Origin: Oenanthe sinensis
Taxonomy: Eukaryota > Streptophyta > Magnoliopsida > Apiales > Apiaceae
Assembly (NCBI GenBank): GCA_028671895.1
Contig: CM053794.1
Location: forward strand, 16,292,501-16,356,500
Reading direction: 5' to 3'
Length of the DNA stretch: 64,000 nucleotides
Below are positions 10,084 to 24,000 of this stretch, piece after piece; position 1 is the first letter of the stretch, and each line of letters starts with the position of its first letter. A program made the translations under genes and the position numbers. The notes under the pieces are model-generated. The model ran no database searches and was not told the DNA's origin. It saw nothing but the letters and a program-made list of their open reading frames with translations.

Positions 10084-10675
10084 CTGACAGTCTGTTCCTG
10101 GTAGTAGAGTAGATAGGGAAAATACAAGGAATGATGTTGACATCTCAATCTACTCTGTCAAGTCTACTACTGCAACTTGGGAGAAGAAAACCAAAAAGAT
10201 AAAGTGTGTCCAAGGAGTCAAAGATTTCTATACATCTCAGAAGTACTTTATCTACAAAGGGAATAAAGTCAAGGTTGAATAGGAAAAGTAATGTTTCTAT
10301 TTCAAGCTTTATTCTAGGACAAAGGAAAAGTGCACATGTAAGTAAGATATGTGTTTCAGTATAAATACACATATTCCACAAACACTTTTCCTTAAGGAAC
10401 TAAGCTAGAAATACATTGTTTATTCTCTCAAACTTAGTAACAATAACAATTCCAATTGTTATTGTAACTCAGTAGATGGAATAATTTCCAGTCAAGTTGT
10501 AGCAACAAAATTAATGAAATATTAATTTTGAAGTAAATCATCTTGTGTTCCTTTAACTATTTACCTGTTTGTATTTCTTGCTAGTATAATTTCTTATCTG
10601 TTGTGAGTTAGAAACTAGAAAATATTAGTGAGTTGCATTCAACCCTCCCTTCTGCAACACTCATTATATTTAACA
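10084..10675 (+). repeat. LTR remnant related to family B, interrupted by element A
   Basis: By eye it aligns along its whole length with the reverse complement of the element B LTRs (38,957-39,540 and 52,324-52,890). Shared features are the GACAGTCTGTT...ACAAGGAATGAT block, AGTATAAATACACATAT (TATA box near 10,350) and the end CTGCAACACTCAT...TTTAACA at 10,675. The sequence is clearly more diverged than the two B LTRs are from each other. Its 5' part is missing because element A (antisense to it) begins exactly at 10,083/10,084. Confidence 0.8.
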
Positions 10676-11303
10676 CTTTTAAATAAACATGAAAGTTCAA
10701 CCTCCAGTGTTCTGATTTTTTGTAGAAGCGACAATCACCTTCTTTAACAACACCTCATTTAGGCTAGAAAACCTGTTTTAGATTGGACTTTGTTTTGACA
10801 ACTAATTTAGATCCAATATTTTTCTTGCCTTTTAATTTTTCCTTTCTCTTTTATATTTAATTCGTTCACTATCAAAATAGGAATAGTTCTTGCCTTTGTC
10901 ATGTTGCTTTCAACAATTCTTAACATGCTTGACAACACATTAGCCGTTTGGCCTATCTCATTCATTTTTGTTCATAAAAAACTGGTAATAATTATTATTC
11001 AAAGATTACAATATAAAATCAATATGAGTTTTTAGATAAGCATGTCCCTCAAAAATCTTTTGAAGGTGCTTAATCATCTCATAAGCATCCATATGCTCAT
11101 GCTACTTCCAAAGCATATGATTCATATATAGTTGCAAACGTGAGATATGTGTTGGGTTTCGAGGCACAAACATAGTAGAAAAACATGAAAAATAAATAAA
11201 AAATGAAATCACAAACGCACGATTCATGCGAAACATGATATTTAATTCGGAGATTAGATGTTTACCTTAAATGAAGCTTTAATAATGGATGAGTAATAGA
11301 GGT
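10676..11303. other. Intergenic stretch, possible decayed copia gag remnant
   Basis: No open gene. Around 11,030-11,110 the minus strand shows short stretches resembling the gag part of copia elements, but with too many breaks to assign. The rest is AT-rich. Confidence 0.3.
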
Positions 11304-12175
11304 TGTTAGGAATTAAATAGTTTGATGATAACTTAGCTATTACAAGCATGATTTCATGTTTAATGTTGTAACTGGTCAATTGATATGTGTTCAATAAATA
11401 TCCATTGACTAGGTAGCCAATTATCAGTTGAAGTTCTCTTTTCATCAACTTATAATATGGTTTGTTTGTAACAATGTTACATATGTCAATTATACATTGA
11501 TAGTCTAAGTAATCGATGGATAATGTGTCCTAGAGTCAACTGATATTTGAGTCAACAATCATCAACTGATATGTAAAGATAGTCTGTTAATTGTAATTAT
11601 TTGAAGACAGGAAAAATACACAAGTGATGAATGATTAACATATAAATAAAGCTCAATGGATATTTTGAGACTCGACGGATATTGAAGAAAGAAGACTATC
11701 AATGGATGAAGAAAACCCGTTGATGGATACATCGATTGATAAAATAAATATTAATCGATGGATAAAAGTTATCAGTCGATGGATGATCTAAGATCAGTTG
11801 AAGACTGCAGACAATGATCAATTGATATGCTTAACAGTAAAATATGAATTGATCGATAGTGACAAATCATGAAGACCGGTCTAAGGAATCTTGTAGACTG
11901 GAAGACAACACTTTGAAGACAATTAAATTTGTCTTGACTGTGAAGACTCTAAAGGAAATGTCCTTTCTTCGGAGAATGCAGGACAAAAACATTTCTCAGT
12001 TTTCACAGTGCAGAAATGAACATATTTCTAGTTTATGAACATTTTGTTTGTATCAGTTGACTAGATTTCTGTAAAGACATTGGTAATATATAAACCAGTA
12101 TAGTAACAAAGTAGAAAATAGGATTTTACAAGAAATGAGCCTTACTGAGTACCTTTGAGTTGTGATATCCTATTT
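11304..12175 (+). repeat. Truncated LTR-like fragment of a further Sirevirus-type family
   Basis: Starts TGTTAGGAATTAAATAG like an LTR. From about 11,365 to 11,850 it contains many variants of two words, CAGTTGATATG/CAACTGATA and TCGATGGATA. A TATATAA box (12,087-12,093) follows downstream. The layout (words, then TATA) is the one seen in the LTRs of A, B and C, but the words are different. No right end, primer site or internal region is visible, so it is a fragment or a very old solo LTR. Alternative: an unrelated repeat-rich spacer. Confidence 0.5.
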
Positions 12176-13732
12176 TAATTAACCTTTTCATTAATTATTA
12201 TATTACTATATATATATTAGTATCCCATATTTATATAATTATACTAATTATTTTATAATTAATATATGTAAATTAATTATTATATAATTACTATATGTTA
12301 TATATATATATATATATTTATTTATCAACATATGATATTATATATATTTATTTGTAAACATATGATATTAATGATTTATTCTTAAGATATGAAAATTTAA
12401 TTATATATTAAAATATAAGTTAATGATTAGAAAATTCAAAATATACGTTATACCACTTGGTTGCGAAATATTTTAATATCCGTGTAAGACGATATCAATT
12501 GGTTTAATTGATTAATATATATTTGACAATTTTATCATTTTAAAAAATATATCAAATATTTTATCTTATTTTTATATGAATGATATTCTACAGTTGAGAA
12601 TTGAATTACATATAAAATTTTAATAATGAAGTATAATGAGAAATATCATATCACTAATAATATATTTTAAACTTATTTGTATAATAAAATTAAAATATTA
12701 TTCTTGTTTATCAAAATTATGTCTCATTAATTCTAAAAAACAATACACTCAAAATTAAATTTATATAAAAACTAATATCACCCGAGCACAATACTTTAGA
12801 GGTCGAACAAATTTTACCTTGCATTTCAAAATTACTTTAGTTGTCAAATCATTAAGTACATATGACTAGGTTTCTGATCTTGACAATCGATTATCTGAAC
12901 AATTCATCCGCACTTTTTATTCGTGGATAGCATTAATGAGCCATTTGTTAAATCTGAACAAAATTTTTTGAATGATTAAAATTTCCGAATGAATAACCAA
13001 TCTAAATTCTGAACGGATAATATTATTTGGTAAGAAACATTTAAAATATTCTGAATGACTTTGGAGAAAAAAATTATTCTGTATAACAAAATTTACAATT
13101 GTTTAAATCTTAGTATTAATAATACGTACAAAAAATTAATATGATAAATATTTTGTGGTAGATATAATATATTTTTTTTTTAATGTTCCACATAATTAAA
13201 TTTATTTAAATATTTTGGCTAAAAAGCTATCACTATTATTAATAATGCATATGTCTTCTTAAAACATCTTAGGATTCAGCCATTTATAAAGATTTATACA
13301 AATAAAAAATAATAGTTAAAAAGATTAAAAAACAAATAGTAAACTTTAATAATAAAGGTTTATAAAATATTTAATAAAATAAATAATTAATGTAGATTAG
13401 GCAACCAGGAGTAAAAGATAACGCCTGGACGAGTCCTCTTACTTTTACGAGTCGTTTAGCTGTTTTTTCTGCGTCGTCTAGATATTTAAAAATTTAACAA
13501 ATAATCTTAATAACAAAATAATGAAACATTCAGTTCACAAGGAATGATTTACTTGTTATCGAATGGGTATACGTGAAATTTTTATGAATTCGGGTTCACG
13601 TTATTTATCCGGGGTCTGAACGGATAAAAGGAAAAAAAACCGTTGGAAAAAAAGTATTTTCTGGGCCTGGGTAGAACACATTAGACGGCGAATAAACAGT
13701 TTACTAGTTGAAAGCAAGCAAGCAGAGAGTGA
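12176..13732. other. Intergenic region upstream of the farnesyltransferase gene
   Basis: Very AT-rich with short TA runs (12,198-12,320). No gene is seen. The last few hundred bases must hold the promoter and 5' leader of the gene starting at 13,733. I cannot assign a convincing TATA box. Confidence 0.4.
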
Positions 13733-16700
13733 ATGGCAGAGACTACATTGACCAAGACACAGGAAGATCAATGGATGACTCAATCTCAAGTTGTTCAAAT
13801 TTATCATCATTTTGATAACCTCCCTCCTACTCAACAACACCTCAGGTATCTTTCTCTTATCCCCTAAATATCAATCTAGGGTTCTTATTACACATGTCTG
13901 TATACCTGCCTACTTGTTTCATTGTTCTGTAATTGTTAATTCACACTCACAGGCTGCTGCTTTTACGCGATGAGCACATCGATTTCCTCACTAAAGGCCT
14001 TCGACACCTCGGCCCATCCTTCTCTGTTTTGGATGCCATGTACTCTTTGCTATTATTCTCTTTTCAATGTATTTGTTATTTACAGCTCACACCTAGTGGT
14101 CCAGGACAAGTGCATTGACGTTTTATGTTGGTTTTCGATTGTTTAATGTGAATTGTGAATTTGTTTTGGATTTACTGTAATAGGCGTCCGTGGCTTTGCT
14201 ACTGGATTCTTCACTCAATTGCACTACTTGGAGACTCTGTTGATGATGATCTCGAGGACAGAGCTATTGATTTTCTGAATCGCTGTCAGGTTAATGATTT
14301 TTTGACGTGTGGTGTTTAAGTAAATGAGATTATTAGATATTGGTATCTTGACTGCAATTCCATCAAGCTTCTGGGTTTTGGCCTTCTTTATCACAATTTC
14401 TACATTAAATGCCCAAAATATCACAAACTTGTAAATTGGCCCTCACTATCACGGAAAAACGTGATTTAAAGTAACTTTTTTAAAATACGCACCTTAATGA
14501 TGCGTTTGTCAAACTTCGTTTGATTAAAACTTATTAAGAAAACCTAAAAAACGCAATTTGATTTCGCGTTTCCGTTGAAAACGGAAGTTTATCCTTCGTT
14601 TCTTCTTTCTTTTCATAGCCTTCTTTTCATAGTCACACTTAGTTATCTCTCTCAGTCTGTGTTTAATACTAGAGTTCTATATCTCTTTGCCTATATTCAA
14701 TATTAGAACTATATACTTACAAAATAATGAAAATCTCACTCTCCCTTTGAAACCAATACCTATCATAATCTACACAAGAATTCACACACACATACACACA
14801 CAACTCATTTCAAATCGGAAGATTGGGTTTTGAATTTAAGGCCTCAACTGGAGTGGTAAATAATAGGAAAATCCAAAAATCAGATTTCCACAACTTCCCA
14901 TCCTATTCTACTTTTCTCCAAATTGCAGCTGTGACAATGACTCCTGATTTAGTAGGGTTTTCAGATGAAATGCAGTTTAAATCAGCGTTTCATTGTGATG
15001 AAAAGGGCCCTATTTGTAGATTGTGATACTTAGGGCCATTTAGTTTTAAAATGTGATATTTAGGCCGATTTTTACAAGCTTCTAGAGTGTATGCATGACG
15101 AGAAATGTATTAAGAATTATCCTCAAATTAAGTTTTGAAGAATTTTATTATTTTAATTAGAGTTTATTTTTTTACGGGGATCCGATGGACAAGTTTTACT
15201 ATTTTTATTGGGTGCTAGAAATTATGTTACAATTTACATTCTACTTTTATTTTGCTAAATTTCCTGGTTTTCCGTATGCAACTGAATTCAGTTGGATACT
15301 GTCTTGTTGATGATATTTTCATTATCATATGTTTTCAGTGTGTCTTTTACACCAGAAGATGATTCTGAAACTTTTTGCAATAGTTATTGCCAATTTATTG
15401 CTATGTCACGGTGTTGCAAGTCTGCTCCCAGCAAATCTGTAACATAACACCCTTTTTAGGAATATATAACCTTTGTATATAACATGTTAATGTCTTGGAA
15501 GTGGCCTTAACAATGAGGGAATAGATTTGTCTGAGCTTATTATGCCAATTTTCAGCAAACACAGTGCATGGTGTAATGTAATTTTATTTGGATTTGTTGG
15601 TTAAAGTATAATATATACCTGATTTCATACTAGTTCTCTTGTTCTGATTCTTTTATCTATCCATTTACTTCTAGGATAAGAATGGTGGATATGGCGGTGG
15701 CCCTGGACAGGTCTCTCTCTCTCCCCCCCCCCTTCCCACACAAATTACACATCTTATCTAAACAACATTACTAGTAAATCATACAACCATTTGAGCTTTA
15801 CATATGATTCTGTAATATTTTATGTGCGCTAAAGTATTTACTGGTTGATGTGTCAATCTAATTTGAGAAGGTAGTTCACACTTGGAGATCTTTTAGGGGT
15901 ACTCTATATGAAACCTTTTAACTTTTTTGGACCCCAAAAATCCATTCAGATGACAAATTTGTAAATTAAACAGTTTAAAGTCAACAAGTCATTCTCTTGA
16001 CATCACAACGGAGTGTATCCTTAAATTTGTTTGTCTCAAAATTGTGGGGTTTTACAGGGTTGTGTAGATATATTGTCCGAGGTTAAATGTGTTTGATTGT
16101 ATTTTCTGTGTTTGTTAAAGTTTTTCTTTTGGAAAGTTGTATTTATATCGGCGAGGGTACCTCTCGTAGCTGGCGTTTCTCCTTTTTAACAAAATTTTAC
16201 GTGAAGTGACATTATATCATCTGGCAAATTCAAATATAATTTTAACTTTTGTGATCAATGTTCATTGATTAATGTTGTTTGATTTTATGGTTAATGTAGA
16301 TCACAAGTGTGAAGTCCATATTTAGAAGTCTTAAGTAATATATTTTGGCTGTTTTGAAGGGCATCAGTAGCTTTCTGATGTGCAGATATAGTGCATGAGC
16401 TTGTATATTTCTCAAATCTGATATGAAATGTTGATTTTATGTAATTAAAATTAAGATTTAGTGATTTACCATGATGGTTTATGTAATTACAATGCTAAAT
16501 CATTTATAACCTTTCTCAGCTTCCGCATCTCGCTACAACTTATGCAGCTGTAAATTCACTTATTACTCTGGGTGGCGAAAAGTCATTGTCATCTATTAAT
16601 AGGTGGTCAGTTTAGTAAATTGGGAACTGTACTAATTTAATATAATTTGTTTCTGCCTGTTGCCCAATCAACTGACTTAAATTTAATGCTCATACATTTC

Positions 16701-19700
16701 AGAGGTAAGTTGTATTCATTTTTGCTGCGAATGAAAGACAAGAACGGAGGATTCAGGTTAGCCATCCTGTTAATTTGAAAGTCTCACCCTTTATAACGCA
16801 TGCAATGCTTCTATATGCAGAGTTAAGTATACGATTTTGTAGATGTGCGTGAAGTGGTCAGTATTCATATAAATATATTACGTACATATGTAATTGTAGC
16901 TCTGCCAGGCTAGTCTTATCCTGTATTTCACCAGTCAAGTATACCTATTTATTGTGTATATTCAATAGTGTCCAACCTTGTGCCTGTTGCAAAGTTGTGT
17001 ACTCGAGCTGTTAGCGGTTCTTTATTCTTAGGGTAATCTCTTCATGGCTGTGTAAAGGAAAAATCTAAGTGTAACTGCCTCTTAGCAGTTATATCATCTA
17101 AAAAATATGTAAAGGCCTTTGGTTCCAAGTTATTGAAATAGTTGATTCTCAACCTTGAGGTTACTACGTATTGAAATGCTATGGTGAACTTGGTGTCAAC
17201 ATTTATTGCTTGTAGTTTAAGAAACAAATTCACTTCTTTACTTGGGGGCAATGATCGTAAAAGACCAACTAACTCTCAGCTAAGGTAAATGCTTTTCCAT
17301 TAATAGTCATGCACATAGGCTTCAGTCTTTACAGAACCGGTGAGGGTTTCCTATGATATTTGGCTATTTTTGTTGACATTCTTATCTTTGATTTGCAATA
17401 GTTTTTTTTTTGATAAAGAACATCACTTTTCCATAGGATGCATGATGGTGGAGAGATTGATGTCCGTGCTTGCTACACTGCCATTTCAGTAAGGGTTGCA
17501 CTCTTGGTATTATTGCTTAGTTATAATCATATGGGTAATTGCTATAGGGAAGTTACTATCTGGCTTCCATGTTCTGTGGATTGAAGATTTAATTGATGGT
17601 GTCTAGTTTTGTAATTCGGACAATTTGAAAGTAAATCATATACCAAACATGACTAAACACTTTAATAAAATTATCTTTAAATAACTTTGATGATTTTATG
17701 GGAGGCTGTGTGTGTAGATTTTTCAACTAGTCAAATTTTCCAACACAAATGTTTTTCTTAATACTAATATTTAATAGCAAATGGAAGATAAATATCGTCT
17801 CTTCAATTTGTCTTTTTCTTTCTCTTGCGTTTAATTTTGCTTGCAGCTTTTTATTTGCTCACTAAGGGCTAGATTTCATGTGTCATCTCTAGCCATTGAT
17901 GTTACTTCATCTTTGCTGAATTAGGTTGCAAGTATTCTGAATATATTGGATGATGAGCTGATCGAGAATGTTGCTGATTACATTTTAAGGTTGGTACAAG
18001 TAGCCTATACTTAGCAATTTGAAGTCAACAAGAAATGTAACCAATCAAGTTAGATGTCCCGTCAAATATTAACGTGCATATTCCTTTGTTTTTGCTCTTA
18101 TCAATTTATCGTAATCTTATTTATGCTTCATAATCAGTGTAAGAACATCAAGAAATGTCTTTATGGGATTTTAGTTTGCAAGGTGGCTTGAGCACTTTCT
18201 TTGGGTTGTATTCACTCACACTGTCACACACAAGGCACATTAGACTTTTACAGTATTTATGTATTACAACAACTCAACCAATAAAAAAACATTATTGGAT
18301 GTGCTTAGAAATGGCCAAGTCCTTATTGGTGCATAAAAACCTTGAATCCTGTAATGCTTTAGTTTTCAGCTTATGATAGTAAATATACAAAGTATATATT
18401 GACAAAATGTATACTTGGGTGTCGTTTGGTTCGTGATATTTAGTTAACAAGTATAAATTTTATTCATGTCAAACCCATAGATGGTGTTTAGTTCGGGAAT
18501 ATAAATTTTAAAACCTATACCTCAAACCCATAAGTTTGGGATTTTGATACTTTAAGGGCTAGGTGAGAGATGGGTATGAGTCATGGGTATCAGGAATCAA
18601 ATCAAATTTTATTATTTTCATGTTTAATTAGAAAATTATATGTTATTTCTTAAAATAAAAAAATTTATAATAATGTTGTTTAATCTTTGATAAATAATAC
18701 TGTAATGATTTATTTTTGCATATTAATTGCTTGTATTTTTTATTCATTAAAAATTATTAAATTAACAAATTCATTCCACCACTCAACCAAACACATTAAA
18801 TCTGGAATGGTACTTCATTCTCATACCACCTTAACTCGATTCCTGATTCCAATCTCATATCACACTATGAACCAAACGACCCCTTAGATATATATAGATA
18901 AGATATAATCGGAGGGTTGAATTATTGAAGAAGACAAGAGAGGCGGTAAAAGCATGTATATATCTGATATATCTATAAGTTTTGTAGCTGATATGTTAGC
19001 AATACTACTCGGTTGTATTCTTGATTTCAAATAATGAGGTTCTGCCTCGTTATATAGAATACAAACTTACTGCTGGAGGAAAGATTACTGCCTATAACTT
19101 ACTGCTAGAATAGAAGTAGTTTGTCTACACATCAAGCTGCTACATTACATCTGCAAGCTGCCTGTGTTGCATCTGATTTCTAGTGTAGTAACAATATTGC
19201 AGTAATTACTTTATTACTGAAACTTAACATGTATTTAGGACTGCTAAAGATCATATTTTGGGCAATAAGTCATAATGTTCACTTACGTTTTGAGTAGTGG
19301 ATGGCACATAAGGGTCCTAAAGAGGGCTGTCCTCCAATCATATCTGACTTGGAAGATGCCATGTAATCATTTGGGATTTTTGGGCATTGGGAACAAATAC
19401 TTCAGAAGCATGGCCTAAACTGCATCAATGTCCGTCACTCCGTCCTTATTTTAGCCCACTTCTCGTTTTTCCCTTCAATGTATACTGTCCATTACCAACA
19501 TGTTGGTAGAGGTTCTTCTGCATGCTTTTAGCACTCATCAAAGGTGGTTGTGTTTCTACTTATTTTCTCTGGAACAAACAAAATAATTCTCCTTTGTCGA
19601 TAGAAAAGTTCTTACCCCCCCCCCCCCCCCCCCCCAAGCAATATATTCATAGTTTGATGGTTTTTAGTTGAAATTTGTTTCTTCATTCTATTGCAATTTA

Positions 19701-20967
19701 CTGAAATCTGTCTGGTTGTCATATGCACCATAGCTGTCAGACATATGAAGGTGGAATTGCTGGAGAACCAGGCTCTGAAGCTCATGGTGGGTAGGTTTAG
19801 CATAAATTTTACCTTTTAATTCGGGAGAACTATGTGGTGAAGCCACAGTATTTTTTGGATCAGTTCGGTTTTTTAATCTTATATTCTATGTTTCTAAAAT
19901 ATTTTTGGTTTTGAGCAGCTATACCTTTTGTGGGTTGGCCACAATGATTTTGATCAAGCAGGCCAATCGTTTGGACTTGGCTAGTTTAACTGTAAGACAT
20001 TTTTGTGCTTCGAATTGCTTACTAGTTTTGTTTTTTCGCGTTATTAACTTACTTCGTTTCCCACTGTACTATTATCTATATGTATCTGATGTATGATTGT
20101 GTCTGTGTTAATTGGTATCTTTACATTAAACAGTTTATGTAAAATCTGCCTCTATATTAAAATATTATTCTGATCAGGTATGCCCTGCTCGTATAGAACT
20201 TTTTAACTTTTTCAAACTATTGTTTTAACATGAGCTTCTGACATCCTGTTCAAAATTGTTATAAGACTGAATCATCATTGTAATCAAAGAGTGGTAGAAG
20301 TTTTTTCCTCACTTCATTGTCTTGCCCCTTTTGGTAATGCAGATGACCCAATTATACTCCCTCCATCCCGTCCCAATTCAAGTGGCTTATTTGACTTTTT
20401 TGTATTCAAACTTCAAATTGACTAAATATTGACTAAAATACATATATATTATATAATTGAAATTTTTTTAGAAAATATATATTATTAAAAAGTATATTTA
20501 ATCTATTGATAATTTTTAGTCATAAATTGGTTAATTTTACCATTAAAAATTTAATGGTCAAACAAGCCAATAGCCACTTGAATTGGGACCGAGGGAGTAT
20601 ATGTTTTGCCGTGTTTGTTTGATAGAGTATATAACTTCGATCATAGGGATCAATTTCTAGTCGCATAGCTTCATAATAAATAATAGTTCTATATAGCTTC
20701 TACATAGTTTCCTTCTTATTGAGCCGACATCCATTACGATCGTCATTCAATTCAAATAATCTCCGTTCCAAAACCGTACGTGAGATTTTCATCTCATACG
20801 GCTCCTCTCTCGGCTTACAATCATGACAACCATTGCTCACTATCTAAGAAACAAGGACACGAGTGCGGGGTGCGAGCGCGTCGTGCGGGGACACGCGAAT
20901 TCATCATATTTGAAAATATGGGGACACAGGTGCACTGGGGACACATCATATATATATATATATATAT

Positions 20968-21040
<73 letters not shown>

Positions 21041-24000
21041 CAACAAGACTAGAAGTTTTATTTAAATCAACCAAATAGTCAGATGTATCTATTATCAAGA
21101 ATACGAAATAACTAAACACTCAATTCAAATGTCAACTAAACACCTAATTTAAATTAGCATTCAATTATCATCTTGTGATAAAATAATCTCAAATTCTCGT
21201 CTTGTCATTCAATTTTGAAGGCATAAGCCTTAATTCTTAACAATATCACAATTGTTTATATAGCCAATACCTAATCAATAATAAAGGAAATTAATATAAT
21301 AAAGGAAATTAGTTAGAGTAAAGTGCATTATGTGTACTTGCACTTTAGTTTATATACCACTTGCAATACTACACTTAAAAATCAACCACTTGCAAGATCG
21401 AAGTTTATATTTTGTCCATTTAGCAAATTCCGTAACTTTTTTTTTGTTAATTCACATTTTAACCACTATATTTATATTGTATATGTTTATTTCGACCCAA
21501 ATAAATAGGTTATTGAAATAAAAATTGAACGAAGAGTCATCAAAAAGTTGGTTGAAAAAGACGAAATTTGTATAAATGTACATAAATGTAAACTCTAGTA
21601 TTACAAATGATAGTTAAAAAATATAGTATTGGAAGTGATATGTCGGTCAAAGTGTAAGCACACATAATGCTTTACTCTGTTAGTTGTTGCTAGTTCCAGT
21701 ATTGAATAATGTCTGCAGTCTCTATGTTTCTGTACAACATGGCAACATCTGCCTTACTGTCTAGCCTTCACATAGTGACTAGTGTATTCCGTGAAAATCA
21801 TGAAATTAACTATTTTCACCTGATAAATCATATGTCTTGCTTGCTTACCCGGTAGTGCTGTACAAAAGCTTGATATGCGAGTGAGTGTATTACTGTGCGG
21901 ACTGTATAAGGTTGTATTATGGAAGACCTGCAACTTCCACACAGTGTAATGCTTCTTGCAACTACTTTTATGAGGTGAGACACATAATAGGTCATGTTGT
22001 ACATTTATTACATTAGGATTGGATGGTGTTTAGACAAGGATTAGAAGGTGGTTTTCAAGGGCGCACAAATAAATTGGTAGACGGTTGCTACTCATTTTGG
22101 CAGGTAACATCTAATTAGTTTTGTTTTATTTTCCTTTTGGTATATAATTCTTTTTGTTTAACTGTGAGAACCTAATTTACATTGATCAGGGAGGAGCAGC
22201 GGCTTTGATACAAAGATTACATTTGATAGTTGATGAGCAAGTTTTTGTGTCTGATGAAGTAGAAGAAAATGAAGCAGATAGCTCCCAAGGTTCTGCTAAT
22301 CTAAGTGAAGAAGAACACTGCCTTGGTGGGACTTCGCCACATGCTGATGAACATTGCTCTCACGAGAAAGATGGTATGCTAACCGGGGGAATTGGGGACA
22401 GTTTTCTTTTTACTGATAAATAAACTTATCAACATTGAAAAATCCTTTATTAGTTCCTGAGGCAGGGGAAAGTGTATTGAGTATGATAACTATGTTTGTT
22501 ATGTCTTTATAACTTGATGTTTGTATCTCCTAGGTGCTGGACAGCAGAATCCTTCTGGTCAAGTTCATCCTGACTGGTTTGGTATTGGTTCTATTGGTAC
22601 AAGCGGAAATGCAGAAACAGAGCCTCTATTCCATTGCATAGAGTTGCAGCGATATATTCTATTATGCTCTCAGGTTCCTGTCATTTATACAAATTCCATG
22701 CTAATATATATTTTTAACATCTGTTATATTTGTTTCTGAATTCGTCTTTTATGTTTAATATGTGATAAGAAAGAGTTTATCTATTTCCTAAAACTTAAAG
22801 CTACTCTCCAAGTCTAAGTCAGTTTCATAGGCTAACTGGTGTTTGGTATCACTAGTTTGTACAAGTCTTTACTTTGATTTTGGTGTGGCACAGCACAGAT
22901 TTTTGAGGAGTAGATAGTACAATTTTATCTTACTTCTCATGCTTGTTTGTATTTACAAGGTCGTAGCTGTATCCTATATAATTTAGAGTGCCCCAATGGC
23001 CAAATCTTAGTTCATGACCACACATCAAGTGATTAGATCTGGTTGCTGGTAGGTGTACAAAATATATAGTGGAGTTCCATTTGGTGATTAATGGAGTTTA
23101 ATGGCTTGTCTGTGTTCGTGCTCCACTAAGAGCATCTCCAGAAGAGGCACCCCTTTGCCAACTAACTATAAATAATAATATTTTATTTTTCCTTTCATCC
23201 ACATCAAATGTGGCAACTTTTTACTCCAATAGTTGACACCCCATACAAAGTTCTCAAATGGTCCCCACATTAATTAATCCAACTAATATAATAAAAGAGG
23301 TAATATATATATATATATATATACATTTCATGTAATATTTGTCTTTTATCTATTCTGAGGAGGTGCTAAGGGGTGCCAAAAATTGACAATCTTTCTTGAC
23401 ACCCTCTTAGCACCCTTGAAGCTTCAATAAGATGGCAACCAAGAGTGTCATGCCACATAGACTTGACACCCCTTTTGGCACCCCCTATTGGAGATGCTCT
23501 GATGAGAACATTAAAAAAAGTTATCTTCAGGGATCATTTGATAACTTCTTAAGAGGATTGAACTGAATTGAAACTGAATACGGGGATAAGCTCCATTAAG
23601 ATTATGTAATGCTACATGTCCTAAATTTGTTCCCAAAATATTTCTGAAATGTCACGTATTATGTTTTGGCTGGCTCTAACTTAATTAATAATATTGGACC
23701 CCCCTGCATTCACATAGATCTTCTCATCAATTAAAACATTCCATAATGACACATCATCAGTGCCATGTCATTTGGGAAATATTTTTCTACTTCTAATATT
23801 ACTTTTAAGATTATTTGTTTAGTTTTTAAAGTTTCTGAACTAATGCTAATTTAGTACGTGGGCGATTCATAAGTAGAAGCTAGTATCTATCCCCAACTAT
23901 TCAAATTATGTCACATGTTTATTATTTTGATTGTTTTATTTTGTTTTATCAATTATAAATTTATATTGTTTTATTTTTAAAAAAAATAATTGGGTATTCT

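Noticed and set aside
14823..15026. 67-codon frame in intron 3 of the farnesyltransferase gene
   Set aside because: Lies wholly inside the MULE-type MITE; no protein similarity recognised.
20840..21046. Open frames of alternating Tyr and Ile across the TA repeat
   Set aside because: They are translations of a TA microsatellite, not genes.
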